This document shows positions 41,915 to 50,299 of a stretch of 64,000 nucleotides of DNA, one piece after another; the stretch's first letter is position 1, and the number at the start of each line of letters is the position of its first letter. Below the pieces are notes generated by a model. It searched no databases. It worked only from the letters and a program-made list of their open reading frames with translations, and was not told where the DNA came from. This DNA is from Chitinophagales bacterium (GTDB lineage Bacteria; Bacteroidota; Bacteroidia; Chitinophagales; Saprospiraceae). The stretch spans positions 124,001-188,000 of the forward strand of contig JAFLBP010000008.1 of assembly GCA_017303875.1 (NCBI GenBank). The letters are read 5' to 3'. A program made the translations under genes and the position numbers.

Positions 41915-43102
41915 ATGCTTCCTTCCATACTTTCCAACCTGTGCCGGTTTGCGGCCTTGCGTCCGGCGCTGGCCACCGGACTTACTTTTGCCGCCGACAG
42001 CCTCATGTTTGGTTCCTGGGTGGCATACATTCCTTTTGTCAAGTCGAAGCTGGCCTTGGACGACGCCCAGTTGGGATTAGCTTTGTTTGGCATGCCCTTG
42101 GGGCTATTGCTGATGAATCCGTTTTCGGCGATGTTGATTGCGCGTTTCGGACTGGCGCGTATTACTACCCTGACCACCATCCTGCTCATGCTCGCCTTTG
42201 CATTGCCGGTCTGGATGCCCGATCGCTGGACGCTGATGGCGGCCCTTGTATTGGTGGGGATGGTAGTGGCGGTATTGAATGTGGCGATGAACACCTGCGC
42301 TACTCGTTTGGAGGAGGCGCACAAGGCGCATTTGATGTCTACCTGCCATGGGTTGTGGAGCATGGGCGGTATGTTGGGTTCCGGTTTGGCGGCGGCGATG
42401 ATTTTTTTAAAAGTAGATCCGCGCCTGCACCTTGGCGTTATTGCGACCTTGGTTGCCGGCCTGGCTTTGTTCTGGATTCGGCCTTTGTTGATGCAGATTC
42501 CCGGCGCGGGTCGGCCCGAGCCGTCGGCGGAACCGCGCAAGGGCAGCGTTTTTATTTTGCCCAACCGGGATTTGTTGCTGATGATCTTTATCGGCATGAT
42601 GGTAAGCCTGAGCGAGGGCGTTGCTTTTGACTGGAGCGGGGTGTACCTGCGCGATCAGTTGGGTGCTCCAGAGCAAACGGCAGCTCTGGGCTTCACCTTT
42701 TTTTCCCTGACGATGATGGCCATGCGTTTTGCCGGAGATGTGTTGATTCCGGAGTACGGCGAGCGCAAACTCTTGTATTTTACGGCATTTTTGAGCCTTT
42801 TATCCATTGTTTTAATCATTGTGGCGCAATGGCCCTGGCTGGCGCTGCTTGGTTTCCTGGGGCTGGGTGCGGGCGTGGCAATGGGTGCCCCGATTTTATT
42901 CAACGCCTGTGCGCGTGTACCCGGACTGGCGCCGGGCGCGGGGCTGGCCACTTACGCGACCTTTAGTTTTATGGGTTTTTTGGCCGGGCCTCCGGCTATT
43001 GGTTTTGTGGGCGAGCATTTTGGGCTGCGTGTCGGCTTCGGCATTGTGGTGGGCCTGTGGTTGCTGGCAGTGCCGGCTGTGCGCTGGGTGCGGCTGCGAT
43101 GA
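41915..43102 (+). CDS. MFS transporter
   Basis: 395 residues, 12 predicted membrane segments and no signal peptide. Major facilitator fold: the loop between helices 2 and 3 is MLIARFGLARITTL, helix 4 has NVAMNTCATRLEEAHKAHLM and SMGGMLGSGLAAAMIFLK, typical of the fucose-permease/YbjJ-like branch. Substrate not readable. The first in-frame ATG at 41915 lies only 4 bases after a dense repeat, so the repeat forms its 5' leader; no good promoter is visible in it, and read-through from the haloperoxidase-like gene is possible. Confidence 0.85.
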   Translation: MLPSILSNLCRFAALRPALATGLTFAADSLMFGSWVAYIPFVKSKLALDDAQLGLALFGMPLGLLLMNPFSAMLIARFGLARITTLTTILLMLAFALPVWMPDRWTLMAALVLVGMVVAVLNVAMNTCATRLEEAHKAHLMSTCHGLWSMGGMLGSGLAAAMIFLKVDPRLHLGVIATLVAGLALFWIRPLLMQIPGAGRPEPSAEPRKGSVFILPNRDLLLMIFIGMMVSLSEGVAFDWSGVYLRDQLGAPEQTAALGFTFFSLTMMAMRFAGDVLIPEYGERKLLYFTAFLSLLSIVLIIVAQWPWLALLGFLGLGAGVAMGAPILFNACARVPGLAPGAGLATYATFSFMGFLAGPPAIGFVGEHFGLRVGFGIVVGLWLLAVPAVRWVRLR

Positions 43103-43199
43103 TGCTAATGATGAACGATGATTCTTTTACACAGATGCAACACCTCCGGAGTATACGTTAAATATTTGCAAACTTCCTTCACATTCTCCCAAAAACCTT

Positions 43200-43207
43200 T
43201 ACTTTTG
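43200..43207 (+). promoter_or_regulatory. -7 promoter element for the Cys-rich protein gene
   Basis: TACTTTTG, perfect consensus, 64 bases before the ATG at 43272. Confidence 0.5.
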
Positions 43208-43271
43208 AGGCCCGTTAGACAACAAAAAGCTTCTAACCTGATTTGTTAACCCAACAATTTTGTTTCCCGCA

Positions 43272-43706
43272 ATGAAAAAAATTCTGTTGCTCCTCCCCTT
43301 TATCGCACTTTTCGCCATTGCTAACGCCAATGCACAGTGCCAAAGCGCTGCTGCCGGTACAGGCAAAGCTTGCTGCGCTTCCAAACTCACCGGCGCTGCT
43401 AAAGCTGCTGCTTCCGACCCAACCATCGAACAGCGCAAAGCTGAGGACGGCACCGTAAGCTACGTACGCAAAGAAACCACGCAAACAGGTGCGGTAAATT
43501 TCGTAAATGTACAGTATGATGCCGCTTCCAATACTTTTGTAAACGTGGCTACCAAAGCTGTTGCTGAAGGCGACAAAGCCGGTGCTGCTAAAAAAGCCGG
43601 CTGCTGCGCTGGTGGCGATAAAAAAACCTGCTCGCCCAGCGAAAAGAAAGCCTGTGCCGGTGGCACTGAAAAAAAGGCCTGCGCTGGTGAAGCTACGCAG
43701 AAGTAA
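43272..43706 (+). CDS. Secreted Cys-rich small protein
   Basis: 144 residues from the ATG at 43272, with a signal peptide (cleavage near ANAQ). The mature protein is Ala/Lys-rich with eight cysteines: CQS, KACCASK near its start, then KKAGCCAGGD, KKTCSPSEKKACAGG and EKKACAGE at the C-terminus. Between the Cys clusters is a central domain (EDGTVSYVRKETTQTGAVNF, YDAASNTFVNVATKA). Paired CC and regularly spaced KKAC units suggest metal binding or disulfide cross-linking in the periplasm. I do not know the family. It has its own -7 element and terminator. Confidence 0.7.
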   Translation: MKKILLLLPFIALFAIANANAQCQSAAAGTGKACCASKLTGAAKAAASDPTIEQRKAEDGTVSYVRKETTQTGAVNFVNVQYDAASNTFVNVATKAVAEGDKAGAAKKAGCCAGGDKKTCSPSEKKACAGGTEKKACAGEATQK

Positions 43707-43741
43707 TTGAGGACCGCCCAGGCGGCCTGAAGGTATACTAT

Positions 43742-43782
43742 AGGAGTCATTCCGAGGAATTCGGGGTGACTCCTGTTTTTTT
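43742..43782 (+). terminator. Rho-independent terminator after the Cys-rich protein gene
   Basis: AGGAGTCATTCCGA pairs with TCGGGGTGACTCCT (two G-T pairs) around GGAAT, followed by GTTTTTTT. Confidence 0.88.
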
Positions 43783-43839
43783 AATTCATCGTTAAATACA
43801 CCCTGCATTATATAAGCAGCGTTTCCAAGACTGTTCCGC
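43783..43839. repeat. Second copy of the 57-bp sequence at 32784
   Basis: Begins directly after the terminator T run. Identical to 32784 over the first 24 bases; six differences after that, one of which turns the ATG of the tiny ORF into ATA. Confidence 0.85.
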
Positions 43840-43925
43840 CCCCTCCCTCCGACCGATGAAGCAATTGCTGATTACTTTGAAGTAAACATTGCCCTGGTAA
43901 ATGCTATTTGATCCAATACCAGCGC

Positions 43926-45293
43926 TTAATATGGCTTCCAGCCTTCGCCCGGATTAATACGGTAATATTGTTGCGGCAAGTCCCTGAATGCTTTGCGCGG
44001 AAACATTAAAAAAGTAGTCATGGAATCCCTTGAAATGGCCTTGCTGAACGTATCCGCATTGTCAGCAACTGCAATAATCCGAATTGAATCCGGCGATTCA
44101 AGGGCTGATATTTGCAATGTTTCATAGGGCAGTCCCCAGGTCATCAGCAGTTTTTTCCGATCGAGCTTTGACTCGGCTACAACACTGAGCGGGTATTTGC
44201 TTTCCTGCATCAACCCGCGCACGTATTGCAGGCGCGCTGCATACTGCTCGTGCAGTACAAAAATACCACCGAGTCGCCATAGCGTCAGCAGCATTACCAA
44301 TCCTGTCAGCCACGGCCTCCAGCGCATTTCCGGCAGCAAGTCCCAAACAAGCGGAACCAGAACAAACAAGGCTAATGCCTGATAATGGCTCTCCTGAATA
44401 TACCATCGGTCATCCTGCAAAAAACGCTGCATGAGCATGAATGTATAACCCGTTACAGCCAACCATAGCCAGCTCAGATGAAGGTACCGCCGCCGCCGTG
44501 CATAAAACCAGCTGATCAGCAAGAGCAGGGGCAGCAGCAACAGGAAGTTTTGGGATAAATGGGCTGTAAAATCGCGCAGGCTTTGGGACTGCAAAAAGGC
44601 CCGGAGTGAAAAATGAAATTCCCGGATATACTGTCCGGTCATCCCGCGATCATAAAAGTTGGGTGCCTGCAGCAGGTATTTTGCAGCAAAAGCCAAAATC
44701 GCAAAACCAGCGGCGCCAATCATCGCACGTGTATTGAGGCGCGCATCATTTCGCAGCGCCACATAGCCCAGCGGAAATATCATCAGGGGATGAATATACA
44801 CAAGGGTAAACATCAGTGCGGCCAAAAACGCCCATTGCCAGGGCGTTTTAAGCGAATAAGCCCTTAAATATCCTATGCCGAGGAGCAGTAAAGCAATGCC
44901 GGGCAACAATTCATTCTGTATCCAGTAAAAACAATCGCCGGTAAACAGCAGCGCAAACCAAGCGATGGCAATTGCCGTTTTATGGTCTTTTAAACCGTGA
45001 AAAGCTATGGCAAACAATCCCCAATGATACAAAACAAAAGCCGCTGACCAGGCTTGTAAAACCATGCTCAGCGGCGCATCCGCTTTTACAAAAACAAGCG
45101 GCAAAACCTGCATCAGTGCGGTACCGAAGCGCTCGACCATCACTACCGGCCGGCCTTCGGCAATAAACTGAAAACTTTGAAAAGCGGCATCTAAGATCAG
45201 GGTGCGGGCCTGCCAGCAGTAAAGTGCCCAGGCCGTCAGCACGGCAAAAACGGCATGCCCGTAAAGGCCCGTTATTCGCCGCGACCCGATCAC
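43926..45293 (-). CDS. Polytopic membrane protein of unknown function
   Basis: 455 residues with about ten to twelve predicted membrane segments and a C-terminal soluble domain of about 100 residues (QYAARLQYVRGLMQESKYPL, LDRKKLLMTWGLPYETLQIS). It resembles GT-C/PMT-like glycosyltransferase backbones in layout (ILDAAFQSFQFIAEGRPVVM loop after the first helix, LYCWQARTLI) but I see no diagnostic acidic pair, so no function is assigned. Its ATG overlaps the stop of the moxR-like gene by 4 bases, so the two are translated together. Confidence 0.7.
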   Translation of the reverse strand: MIGSRRITGLYGHAVFAVLTAWALYCWQARTLILDAAFQSFQFIAEGRPVVMVERFGTALMQVLPLVFVKADAPLSMVLQAWSAAFVLYHWGLFAIAFHGLKDHKTAIAIAWFALLFTGDCFYWIQNELLPGIALLLLGIGYLRAYSLKTPWQWAFLAALMFTLVYIHPLMIFPLGYVALRNDARLNTRAMIGAAGFAILAFAAKYLLQAPNFYDRGMTGQYIREFHFSLRAFLQSQSLRDFTAHLSQNFLLLLPLLLLISWFYARRRRYLHLSWLWLAVTGYTFMLMQRFLQDDRWYIQESHYQALALFVLVPLVWDLLPEMRWRPWLTGLVMLLTLWRLGGIFVLHEQYAARLQYVRGLMQESKYPLSVVAESKLDRKKLLMTWGLPYETLQISALESPDSIRIIAVADNADTFSKAISRDSMTTFLMFPRKAFRDLPQQYYRINPGEGWKPY

Positions 45294-46255
45294 AACAGCG
45301 CTTCGATGATATTTTCTTCTGTTACGCCTTCGGCCTCCGCCTTGTAGTTGCGCACGATACGGTGACGCAGCACGAGGTTGGCAATCGCCTGCACATCTTC
45401 GATGTCCGGCGAGTATTTACCGCGCAGCGCAGCGTGGCATTTCGCGCCAAGCGCCAGGTATTGGCTGGCACGCGGGCCGGCGCCCCAGGCTAAGTAGCTG
45501 TTGGCCTCCTTAACGGCTCGCGGTGTACCCGGACGCGTTTTGGCCACCAATCCGACGGCGTATTCCAGCACATTATCAGAAACCGGAATTTTGCGAATCA
45601 CCTGCTGGAAAGCCAGAATGTCTTCGGCAGTCAGAATATGCTTCAGCTCTGCTTTAAACGAAGAAGTTGTATTTTTTACCACTTCCACTTCCTGCTCGTA
45701 AGTAGGATAAGTGAGTGGAATATTGAACATGAAACGGTCGAGCTGCGCCTCAGGCAAGGGGTAGGTGCCTTCCTGCTCAATGGGGTTCTGCGTTGCCAGT
45801 ACAAAGAAGGGCGAAGGCAACAGGTGACGCTGGCCACCCACCGTAACCACACGCTCCTGCATGGCCTCCAGAAGGGCGGCCTGCGTTTTGGGTGGCGTAC
45901 GGTTGATCTCATCGGCCAGGACAATATTCGCAAAAATCGGTCCGCGCAAAAAACGGAAATGACGATCTTCGTCAAGAATCTCCGAGCCGGTGATGTCGGA
46001 AGGCATCAGGTCGGGTGTAAACTGAATGCGTTTAAAGTCGAGGTCAAGTACCTGAGAGATGGTGCTGACCAGCAGCGTTTTTGCAAGGCCGGGCACCCCT
46101 ACCAATAAGGCGTGACCATTAGAGAACAGAGAAATGATAACTGCGCGGACAACATCTTCCTGCCCGACGATCACTTTTCCAACTTCCTGAGAGAGCGATT
46201 TGTAGGCCTGTGCCAGCGCATCTACAGCCTCAACATCCGATTTAAATTGTGCCAT
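45290..46255 (-). CDS. MoxR-family AAA+ ATPase
   Basis: 321 residues. Walker A GVPGLAKT at 53-60, Walker B LADEINR, sensor motif LATQNPIEQEGTYPLPEAQL followed by DRFMF, and the MoxR C-terminal lid (YLAWGAGPRASQYLALGAKC). MoxR ATPases act as chaperones that load cofactors or activate von Willebrand-factor-A proteins, usually in operons with DUF58, BatA/BatB/BatD genes. The ATG at 46255 gives the standard N-terminus; the longer frame is upstream DNA. Here the gene is divergent from batD and followed by an unrelated membrane gene instead of the DUF58/Bat genes. Confidence 0.9.
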   Translation of the reverse strand: MAQFKSDVEAVDALAQAYKSLSQEVGKVIVGQEDVVRAVIISLFSNGHALLVGVPGLAKTLLVSTISQVLDLDFKRIQFTPDLMPSDITGSEILDEDRHFRFLRGPIFANIVLADEINRTPPKTQAALLEAMQERVVTVGGQRHLLPSPFFVLATQNPIEQEGTYPLPEAQLDRFMFNIPLTYPTYEQEVEVVKNTTSSFKAELKHILTAEDILAFQQVIRKIPVSDNVLEYAVGLVAKTRPGTPRAVKEANSYLAWGAGPRASQYLALGAKCHAALRGKYSPDIEDVQAIANLVLRHRIVRNYKAEAEGVTEENIIEALL

Positions 46256-46333
46256 TGGCGGATTTATAGCAATTTGGATAAATATTTGCACGGTCAAAAC
46301 GCCGCAGCAAAAGTTTTGTTTTAAAATGAAGGG

Positions 46334-46341
46334 CAAAAGTA
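46334..46341 (-). promoter_or_regulatory. -7 promoter element for moxR
   Basis: Minus-strand TACTTTTG, perfect consensus, 78 bases before the moxR ATG, facing away from the batD element 25 bases to its right. Confidence 0.5.
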
Positions 46342-46366
46342 GCAATTCAATCCCATCGGAACATCT

Positions 46367-46374
46367 TATTTTTG
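46367..46374 (+). promoter_or_regulatory. -7 promoter element for batD
   Basis: TATTTTTG, perfect consensus, ending only 9 bases before the batD ATG at 46384, which leaves room for a leader of just a few bases. Confidence 0.5.
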
Positions 46375-46383
46375 CACGGAATT

Positions 46384-48111
46384 ATGTGGTTTTTACGCAT
46401 TAAGCCGACATTGATGCGCTTTGCGCTTGTTGCCGCCCCTTTACTGTGGCCCGGCATTTTATTATTTGCACAATCGGAACCGGTTTTTGAAGCTCAGGCC
46501 GAGCGCACGGAACTGAGTGTCGGCAATACCGTAACCGTCACATTTACCCTGCGCAACGGCAATGGCAAAAATCTTCAGGTACCTGCCCCTGCACCGCAAT
46601 TGCGCAAGGTCGGGCGTCAGGAATTTTCGTCAGGTGGCGGCTTTATAAACGGCAGACCCTACTACCGCGAATCCTGGAGCTACACCTACGTGGCCGTAGC
46701 CCCCGGCGCCGTCAGCCTCGGGCCTGCCACCATCACCGTCAATGGCCGCACGCTGCGCACAACGCCAATTGTTTTCAACATCAAAGCGGCCAAAGCCGGC
46801 TCCGGCGATAAAATATTTCTCCGCGCCGAACTATACCCCGATTCAGCCTACCCCGGTCAGCAGGCACGCCTGCAAGTGCGCCTGTATACGGCTGTTGATG
46901 TAGAAGGTTTGGACCTGATTGCCCTGCCGCAGGTAACAGGCGGCCGCGCAGAAGAAAAACGCCGCTACGACACTCGTGTGGAGGAAATTAACCTGAAAGG
47001 AAAAACATATGCCGTACGCACGATTTTTGAAGCCGGTGTTTTCCCTTCGGATGGCGACTCCCTCAAAATCGGTGAAGCCCGCGTCCGGGCAGGTTTACTG
47101 CCACCCGGCCGTCGCGACCCCTATGCCGCATTAGACATGCAGGTATTGCAAAGCCAGACGATTGAAACCTGTATTCGGAAACTGCCACAGCCGGCGCCGG
47201 CATTGTTCAGCGGCCTCGTCGGCCGATACGGCGTTATTTTTGAAAAATTCCGCGATACCATCCGGCAAAACGAAGCATTTACCCTGAATGCCTATTTTGA
47301 AGGCAATGGCGATCCGCAGCGTTTTGGCATTCCGCAGATTTCCTTAGGCATTCCCGAACTACTGGTTCAGACGCCTACCCTGAAAAACGAAGAAACGTAC
47401 GAAAATACTGCCGAGCTGATGCATAGCCGAGTGCTTGACTATCCCGTCAGCGCCGCCGCCGCAGGCAATTTTGTCTTCGTACCGCAGGTCTGTGTTTTCG
47501 ATGTCGACAGCAATCGCTATGTATTCCTGCGCGGTGATACCATGCGCATCACCATTTTACCGCCGGCCACCGAAGATGTGTTTTTCAGCAGCAGCAACAG
47601 TGCCGGCTGGTGGAAAAGCCCCTGGTTCTGGAGTATCTTATTGGCTTTGGTACTGGGCGCGCTCACTTTTTACCTGCTCGGCAAGCGCCGAAGCACCGTG
47701 ATAAGCCCCGAACCTTTGGTTCTGACGCCAGCGCCGGAACAAGTGGCAATGCCCGATACAAATGTCGAAAAAAGCAACTTATTGCCTGAAACCGCTTTTG
47801 AACAGGCGCGTTTGCTGCGCAATAACCCCGATGCACGCGCGTTTTACGATGCCTTGTACAAAGCCTTGCAGCAATACCTGTCCGACAGGCTGCACCTGAG
47901 TCCGGCGGAAATGACCTGGCCATTGATCCGACAAAAATTAGAACAAAGCCGGGCGCCGGAGCTTACCCTCAGCCATCTGGAGCAAGTGTGGCAGCGCTGC
48001 GAACAAGCCCTTTTTGCCGGACAGGTTTTGCCTGAAAATATGGAAGCAACCTGGCGGCAAACGCAAACTTTTTACAGTGAACTGGAACGTCATTTCCGTA
48101 CTCGTTCCTAA
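46384..48111 (+). CDS. BatD-like oxygen-tolerance protein
   Basis: 575 residues. Signal peptide (LLWPGILLFAQS), then tandem Ig-like beta domains (about 30-400) with BatD phrases EAQAERTELSVGNTVTVTFT, GRQEFSSGGGFINGRPYYRE and YSYTYVAVAPGAV. A single membrane span lies at about 415-437 (SPWFWSILLALVLGALTFYL), followed by a cytoplasmic helical tail of about 135 residues (NNPDARAFYDALYKALQQYL). BatD proteins work with MoxR and VWA-domain proteins in the envelope. Divergent from moxR, with overlapping promoter regions. Gene symbol left out because function is by family only. Confidence 0.85.
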   Translation: MWFLRIKPTLMRFALVAAPLLWPGILLFAQSEPVFEAQAERTELSVGNTVTVTFTLRNGNGKNLQVPAPAPQLRKVGRQEFSSGGGFINGRPYYRESWSYTYVAVAPGAVSLGPATITVNGRTLRTTPIVFNIKAAKAGSGDKIFLRAELYPDSAYPGQQARLQVRLYTAVDVEGLDLIALPQVTGGRAEEKRRYDTRVEEINLKGKTYAVRTIFEAGVFPSDGDSLKIGEARVRAGLLPPGRRDPYAALDMQVLQSQTIETCIRKLPQPAPALFSGLVGRYGVIFEKFRDTIRQNEAFTLNAYFEGNGDPQRFGIPQISLGIPELLVQTPTLKNEETYENTAELMHSRVLDYPVSAAAAGNFVFVPQVCVFDVDSNRYVFLRGDTMRITILPPATEDVFFSSSNSAGWWKSPWFWSILLALVLGALTFYLLGKRRSTVISPEPLVLTPAPEQVAMPDTNVEKSNLLPETAFEQARLLRNNPDARAFYDALYKALQQYLSDRLHLSPAEMTWPLIRQKLEQSRAPELTLSHLEQVWQRCEQALFAGQVLPENMEATWRQTQTFYSELERHFRTRS

Positions 48112-48213
48112 CCTTATTTCTTACTCACCCGCGGTAATGTATAGCCCGAAAGCCTGTTTGTCCGCCACAGCTACGCCCGATACCTCCTACCGCATCATTT
48201 GTTCATCAACATC

Positions 48214-48966
48214 ATGGAAGAAAAACAAGTAAATCAACCCACCACCACAGAAAATGAAAATCAGCAGCATGGCGCCCAACCGCGCAAGGTAAAAGAATGG
48301 GCCAAAGCCAAAGGTGAAAATGCCTGGACGATGTTCAAGGTAATGGCCGAATTTGTCGACGGTTTTGAAGTACTCAATAATATTGGCCCCTGTATTTCCA
48401 TTTTCGGCTCCGCACGCACCAAGCCCGGCACGCCTTATTATGAAATGGCTGTAAAAGTAGCAACCCGCCTGACCGAAGAGGGATACGGCGTCATCACCGG
48501 CGGCGGCCCCGGCATCATGGAGGCTGGCAATAAAGGCGCCTGGATGCGCAACGGCACCTCCGTCGGCCTGAACATAGACCTGCCCTTTGAGCAACACCAC
48601 AATCCTTTTATTGCGCCGGGCCTCAACCTCAAGCACCGCTACTTCTTTGTGCGCAAAGTGATGTTCGTCAAATACGCCCAGGCCTTTGTAGTAATGCCCG
48701 GCGGCTTTGGCACCATGGACGAGCTTTTTGAAGTGCTCACCCTCGTGCAAACCAACAAGATTACACCTGTGCCCATTATTTTAGTCGGCAAAGATTATTG
48801 GTCGGGCCTGCGCGACTGGATCGTGAACGTCATGCTCGAACGCTATCACAATGTTAATGCAGAAGACCTGAATCTCTTCCATATTACCGACAGCGAAGAC
48901 GAAATCGTGCAGATTATCAATGAGTTTTACAAAGGCAAGAGCCTTACGCCGAACTTTGAGTTGTAA
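48214..48966 (+). CDS. LOG-family nucleoside-monophosphate phosphoribohydrolase-like protein
   Basis: 250 residues. Rossmann-like LOG fold (TIGR00730): CISIFGSARTKPGTPYY at 60-76, VITGGGPGIMEAGNKGA at 93-109 and the signature PGGFGTMDE at 162-170. LOG proteins cleave cytokinin or nucleoside 5'-monophosphates into base and ribose 5-phosphate; the longer class, like this one with a 50-residue charged N-terminal extension, is often of unknown substrate. The N-terminus (MEEKQVNQPTTTENENQQHG) is low-complexity. The ATG at 48214 is preferred to a TTG 15 bases upstream. Confidence 0.88.
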   Translation: MEEKQVNQPTTTENENQQHGAQPRKVKEWAKAKGENAWTMFKVMAEFVDGFEVLNNIGPCISIFGSARTKPGTPYYEMAVKVATRLTEEGYGVITGGGPGIMEAGNKGAWMRNGTSVGLNIDLPFEQHHNPFIAPGLNLKHRYFFVRKVMFVKYAQAFVVMPGGFGTMDELFEVLTLVQTNKITPVPIILVGKDYWSGLRDWIVNVMLERYHNVNAEDLNLFHITDSEDEIVQIINEFYKGKSLTPNFEL

Positions 48967-49097
48967 ATACTGCGCAGCACTGACTTTTATTCCCCTGTTT
49001 GTTGAGCATACTCACCGCGCGCTTTGACGCGGGTCATTGTTGGCGGGCTGTGGTGCACTGACCTTTGTGCCAGTTCTTTAAGCAAACATTTCGCCTT

Positions 49098-49940
49098 ATG
49101 AAAAAGATCCTGGTGCCCACAGACTTCTCCAAAAATGCCGAGCATGCACTCCAAATCGCTGCTGCTATTGCTAACAAAACCAAAACCAAACTGGAAATCC
49201 TGCATACCAATACCGCGATGGCCTATGCTGCGCCATTACCGGAATATTCAGCTGCGGATCAGTTTGACATGACCGATTACTACACCATGGCTGCCGAACA
49301 ATTGTACGGCATCAAGAAGGAGTTGTCGGCCCAATACCCTGAATTGGAGATTGAAACCCGCGTTGAAGAAGGTTTTCTGTACAGTTCCATCCGTCGTACA
49401 GCATCGGAAGACGATGCCGATCTGATTGTGATGGGCACTAAAGGCGCCAGCGGTGCAACGGAGTTTTTTGTAGGCTCCAACACCGAAAAAGTAATTCGCA
49501 CTTCCACTTGTCCGGTACTCAGCGTGCCCGAACTGTCTGATGTCATTTTCGAGCCTAAAACGGTAGTGTTGCCCACTACGCTTAAAGCCGACCAGACCAA
49601 AGCGTTCAAGGCAATTGCCGAGTGGCAACAGTTTTTCCCGCTTGAAGTAAAAATCCTGTACCTGAACAATCCGGCAGGCTTGGATGACGACAAGGAAATC
49701 GGACAATTTGCCGATCAGATTGCCAAAGAAACCGGCCTCAAAAACTACAACCTCTTTGCCAGCTCCAACACCTTTAATGAGGAAGCGGCCATTATTGAGT
49801 TCGCTCGAGAAGAAAATGCCGACCTCATTGTGATGGGAACCCACCAGCGCCGCGGCTTGTCGCACCTGCTTTTTGGTAGCCTTACCGAAGATACGGTGAA
49901 CCACTCGCCCATTCCGGTGCTCAGTGTTCCGCTGACCTAA
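49098..49940 (+). CDS. Tandem universal stress protein
   Basis: 280 residues with two UspA domains. Domain 1: KKILVPTDFSKNAEHALQIA and DLIVMGTKGASGATEFFVGS...TEKVIRTSTCPVLSVP. Domain 2: TVVLPTTLKADQTKAFKAIA, with a less regular first half, and DLIVMGTHQRRGLSHLLFGS...TEDTVNHSPIPVLSVP. The G2xG9xGS nucleotide loop is intact in domain 1 (GASGATEFFVGS) and only partly kept in domain 2, where QRRGLSHLLFGS lacks the first glycine, so ATP binding is more likely in the first. Cytoplasmic stress response. The ATG at 49098 matches the family start. A strong terminator follows. Confidence 0.9.
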   Translation: MKKILVPTDFSKNAEHALQIAAAIANKTKTKLEILHTNTAMAYAAPLPEYSAADQFDMTDYYTMAAEQLYGIKKELSAQYPELEIETRVEEGFLYSSIRRTASEDDADLIVMGTKGASGATEFFVGSNTEKVIRTSTCPVLSVPELSDVIFEPKTVVLPTTLKADQTKAFKAIAEWQQFFPLEVKILYLNNPAGLDDDKEIGQFADQIAKETGLKNYNLFASSNTFNEEAAIIEFAREENADLIVMGTHQRRGLSHLLFGSLTEDTVNHSPIPVLSVPLT

Positions 49941-49991
49941 GATTTGACATGACGTAAGAATGATTTGGACATAACAGGATAGTTTTTCGCA

Positions 49992-50028
49992 CGGTGGCTG
50001 CCCGTAAGGGACGCCACCGGTTTTTTTT
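49992..50028 (+). terminator. Rho-independent terminator after the universal stress gene
   Basis: CGGTGGC (49992-49998) pairs with GCCACCG (50013-50019), followed by eight T residues. Confidence 0.88.
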
Positions 50029-50069
50029 ATTGGGGGGGAGTACAATAAGCGTATACTTTGTCTTTAGGC

Positions 50070-50100
50070 TTGCTTTGATTGGATAAAGCGTCTATCTTTG
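50070..50100 (+). promoter_or_regulatory. Promoter at the left edge of the defence island
   Basis: TTG at 50070-50072, 20 bases, then TATCTTTG at 50093-50100. The octamer plus its flanks (CTATCTTTGCC) recurs at 55765-55775, at the recR promoter on the right edge of the island. About 200 bases before the nuclease ATG. Confidence 0.55.
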
Positions 50101-50204
50101 CCATGAGCCACTTGGTTGTTTTTATGTTTCGAAGCTAAAAACTAATCTTGTCAGCTCATTTTTTCATTGGATTACGCTTGAGGACAGGGACTCTTGCAAC
50201 AAGG

Positions 50205-50290
50205 CTTCAATATGTTGTAAAAATCATTGGAAACCAAAAACTGCCTGAACTCAAGGAATTGCTACTTTCGAGATTGGTAATAATAAAATA
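50205..50290 (+). pseudogene. Possible HsdS C-terminal fragment
   Basis: In the frame entering at 50148 the translation ends VVKIIGNQKLPELKELLLSR LV. The pattern NQKLxELKELLLSRL resembles the distal helix end of type I restriction specificity subunits. The frame runs without stop into the nuclease start region, and no DNA-recognition domain is left. Identification is by motif memory only. Confidence 0.35.
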
Positions 50291-50299
50291 TTATAAACC

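Larger units (their letters stand above)
49941..50299. other. Gap between backbone and defence island
   Basis: 359 bases holding the terminator at 49992-50028, the promoter at 50070-50100, a tiny ATG frame right after the promoter (MSHLVVFMFRS then stop), and a frame that looks like the tail of an HsdS subunit at about 50205-50290. The composition turns AT-rich here. Confidence 0.6.

Noticed and set aside
41812..42630. Overlapping frame running from the repeat into the MFS gene
   Set aside because: It begins with translated CATCACTCATCGTT repeat and then reads the MFS gene out of frame.
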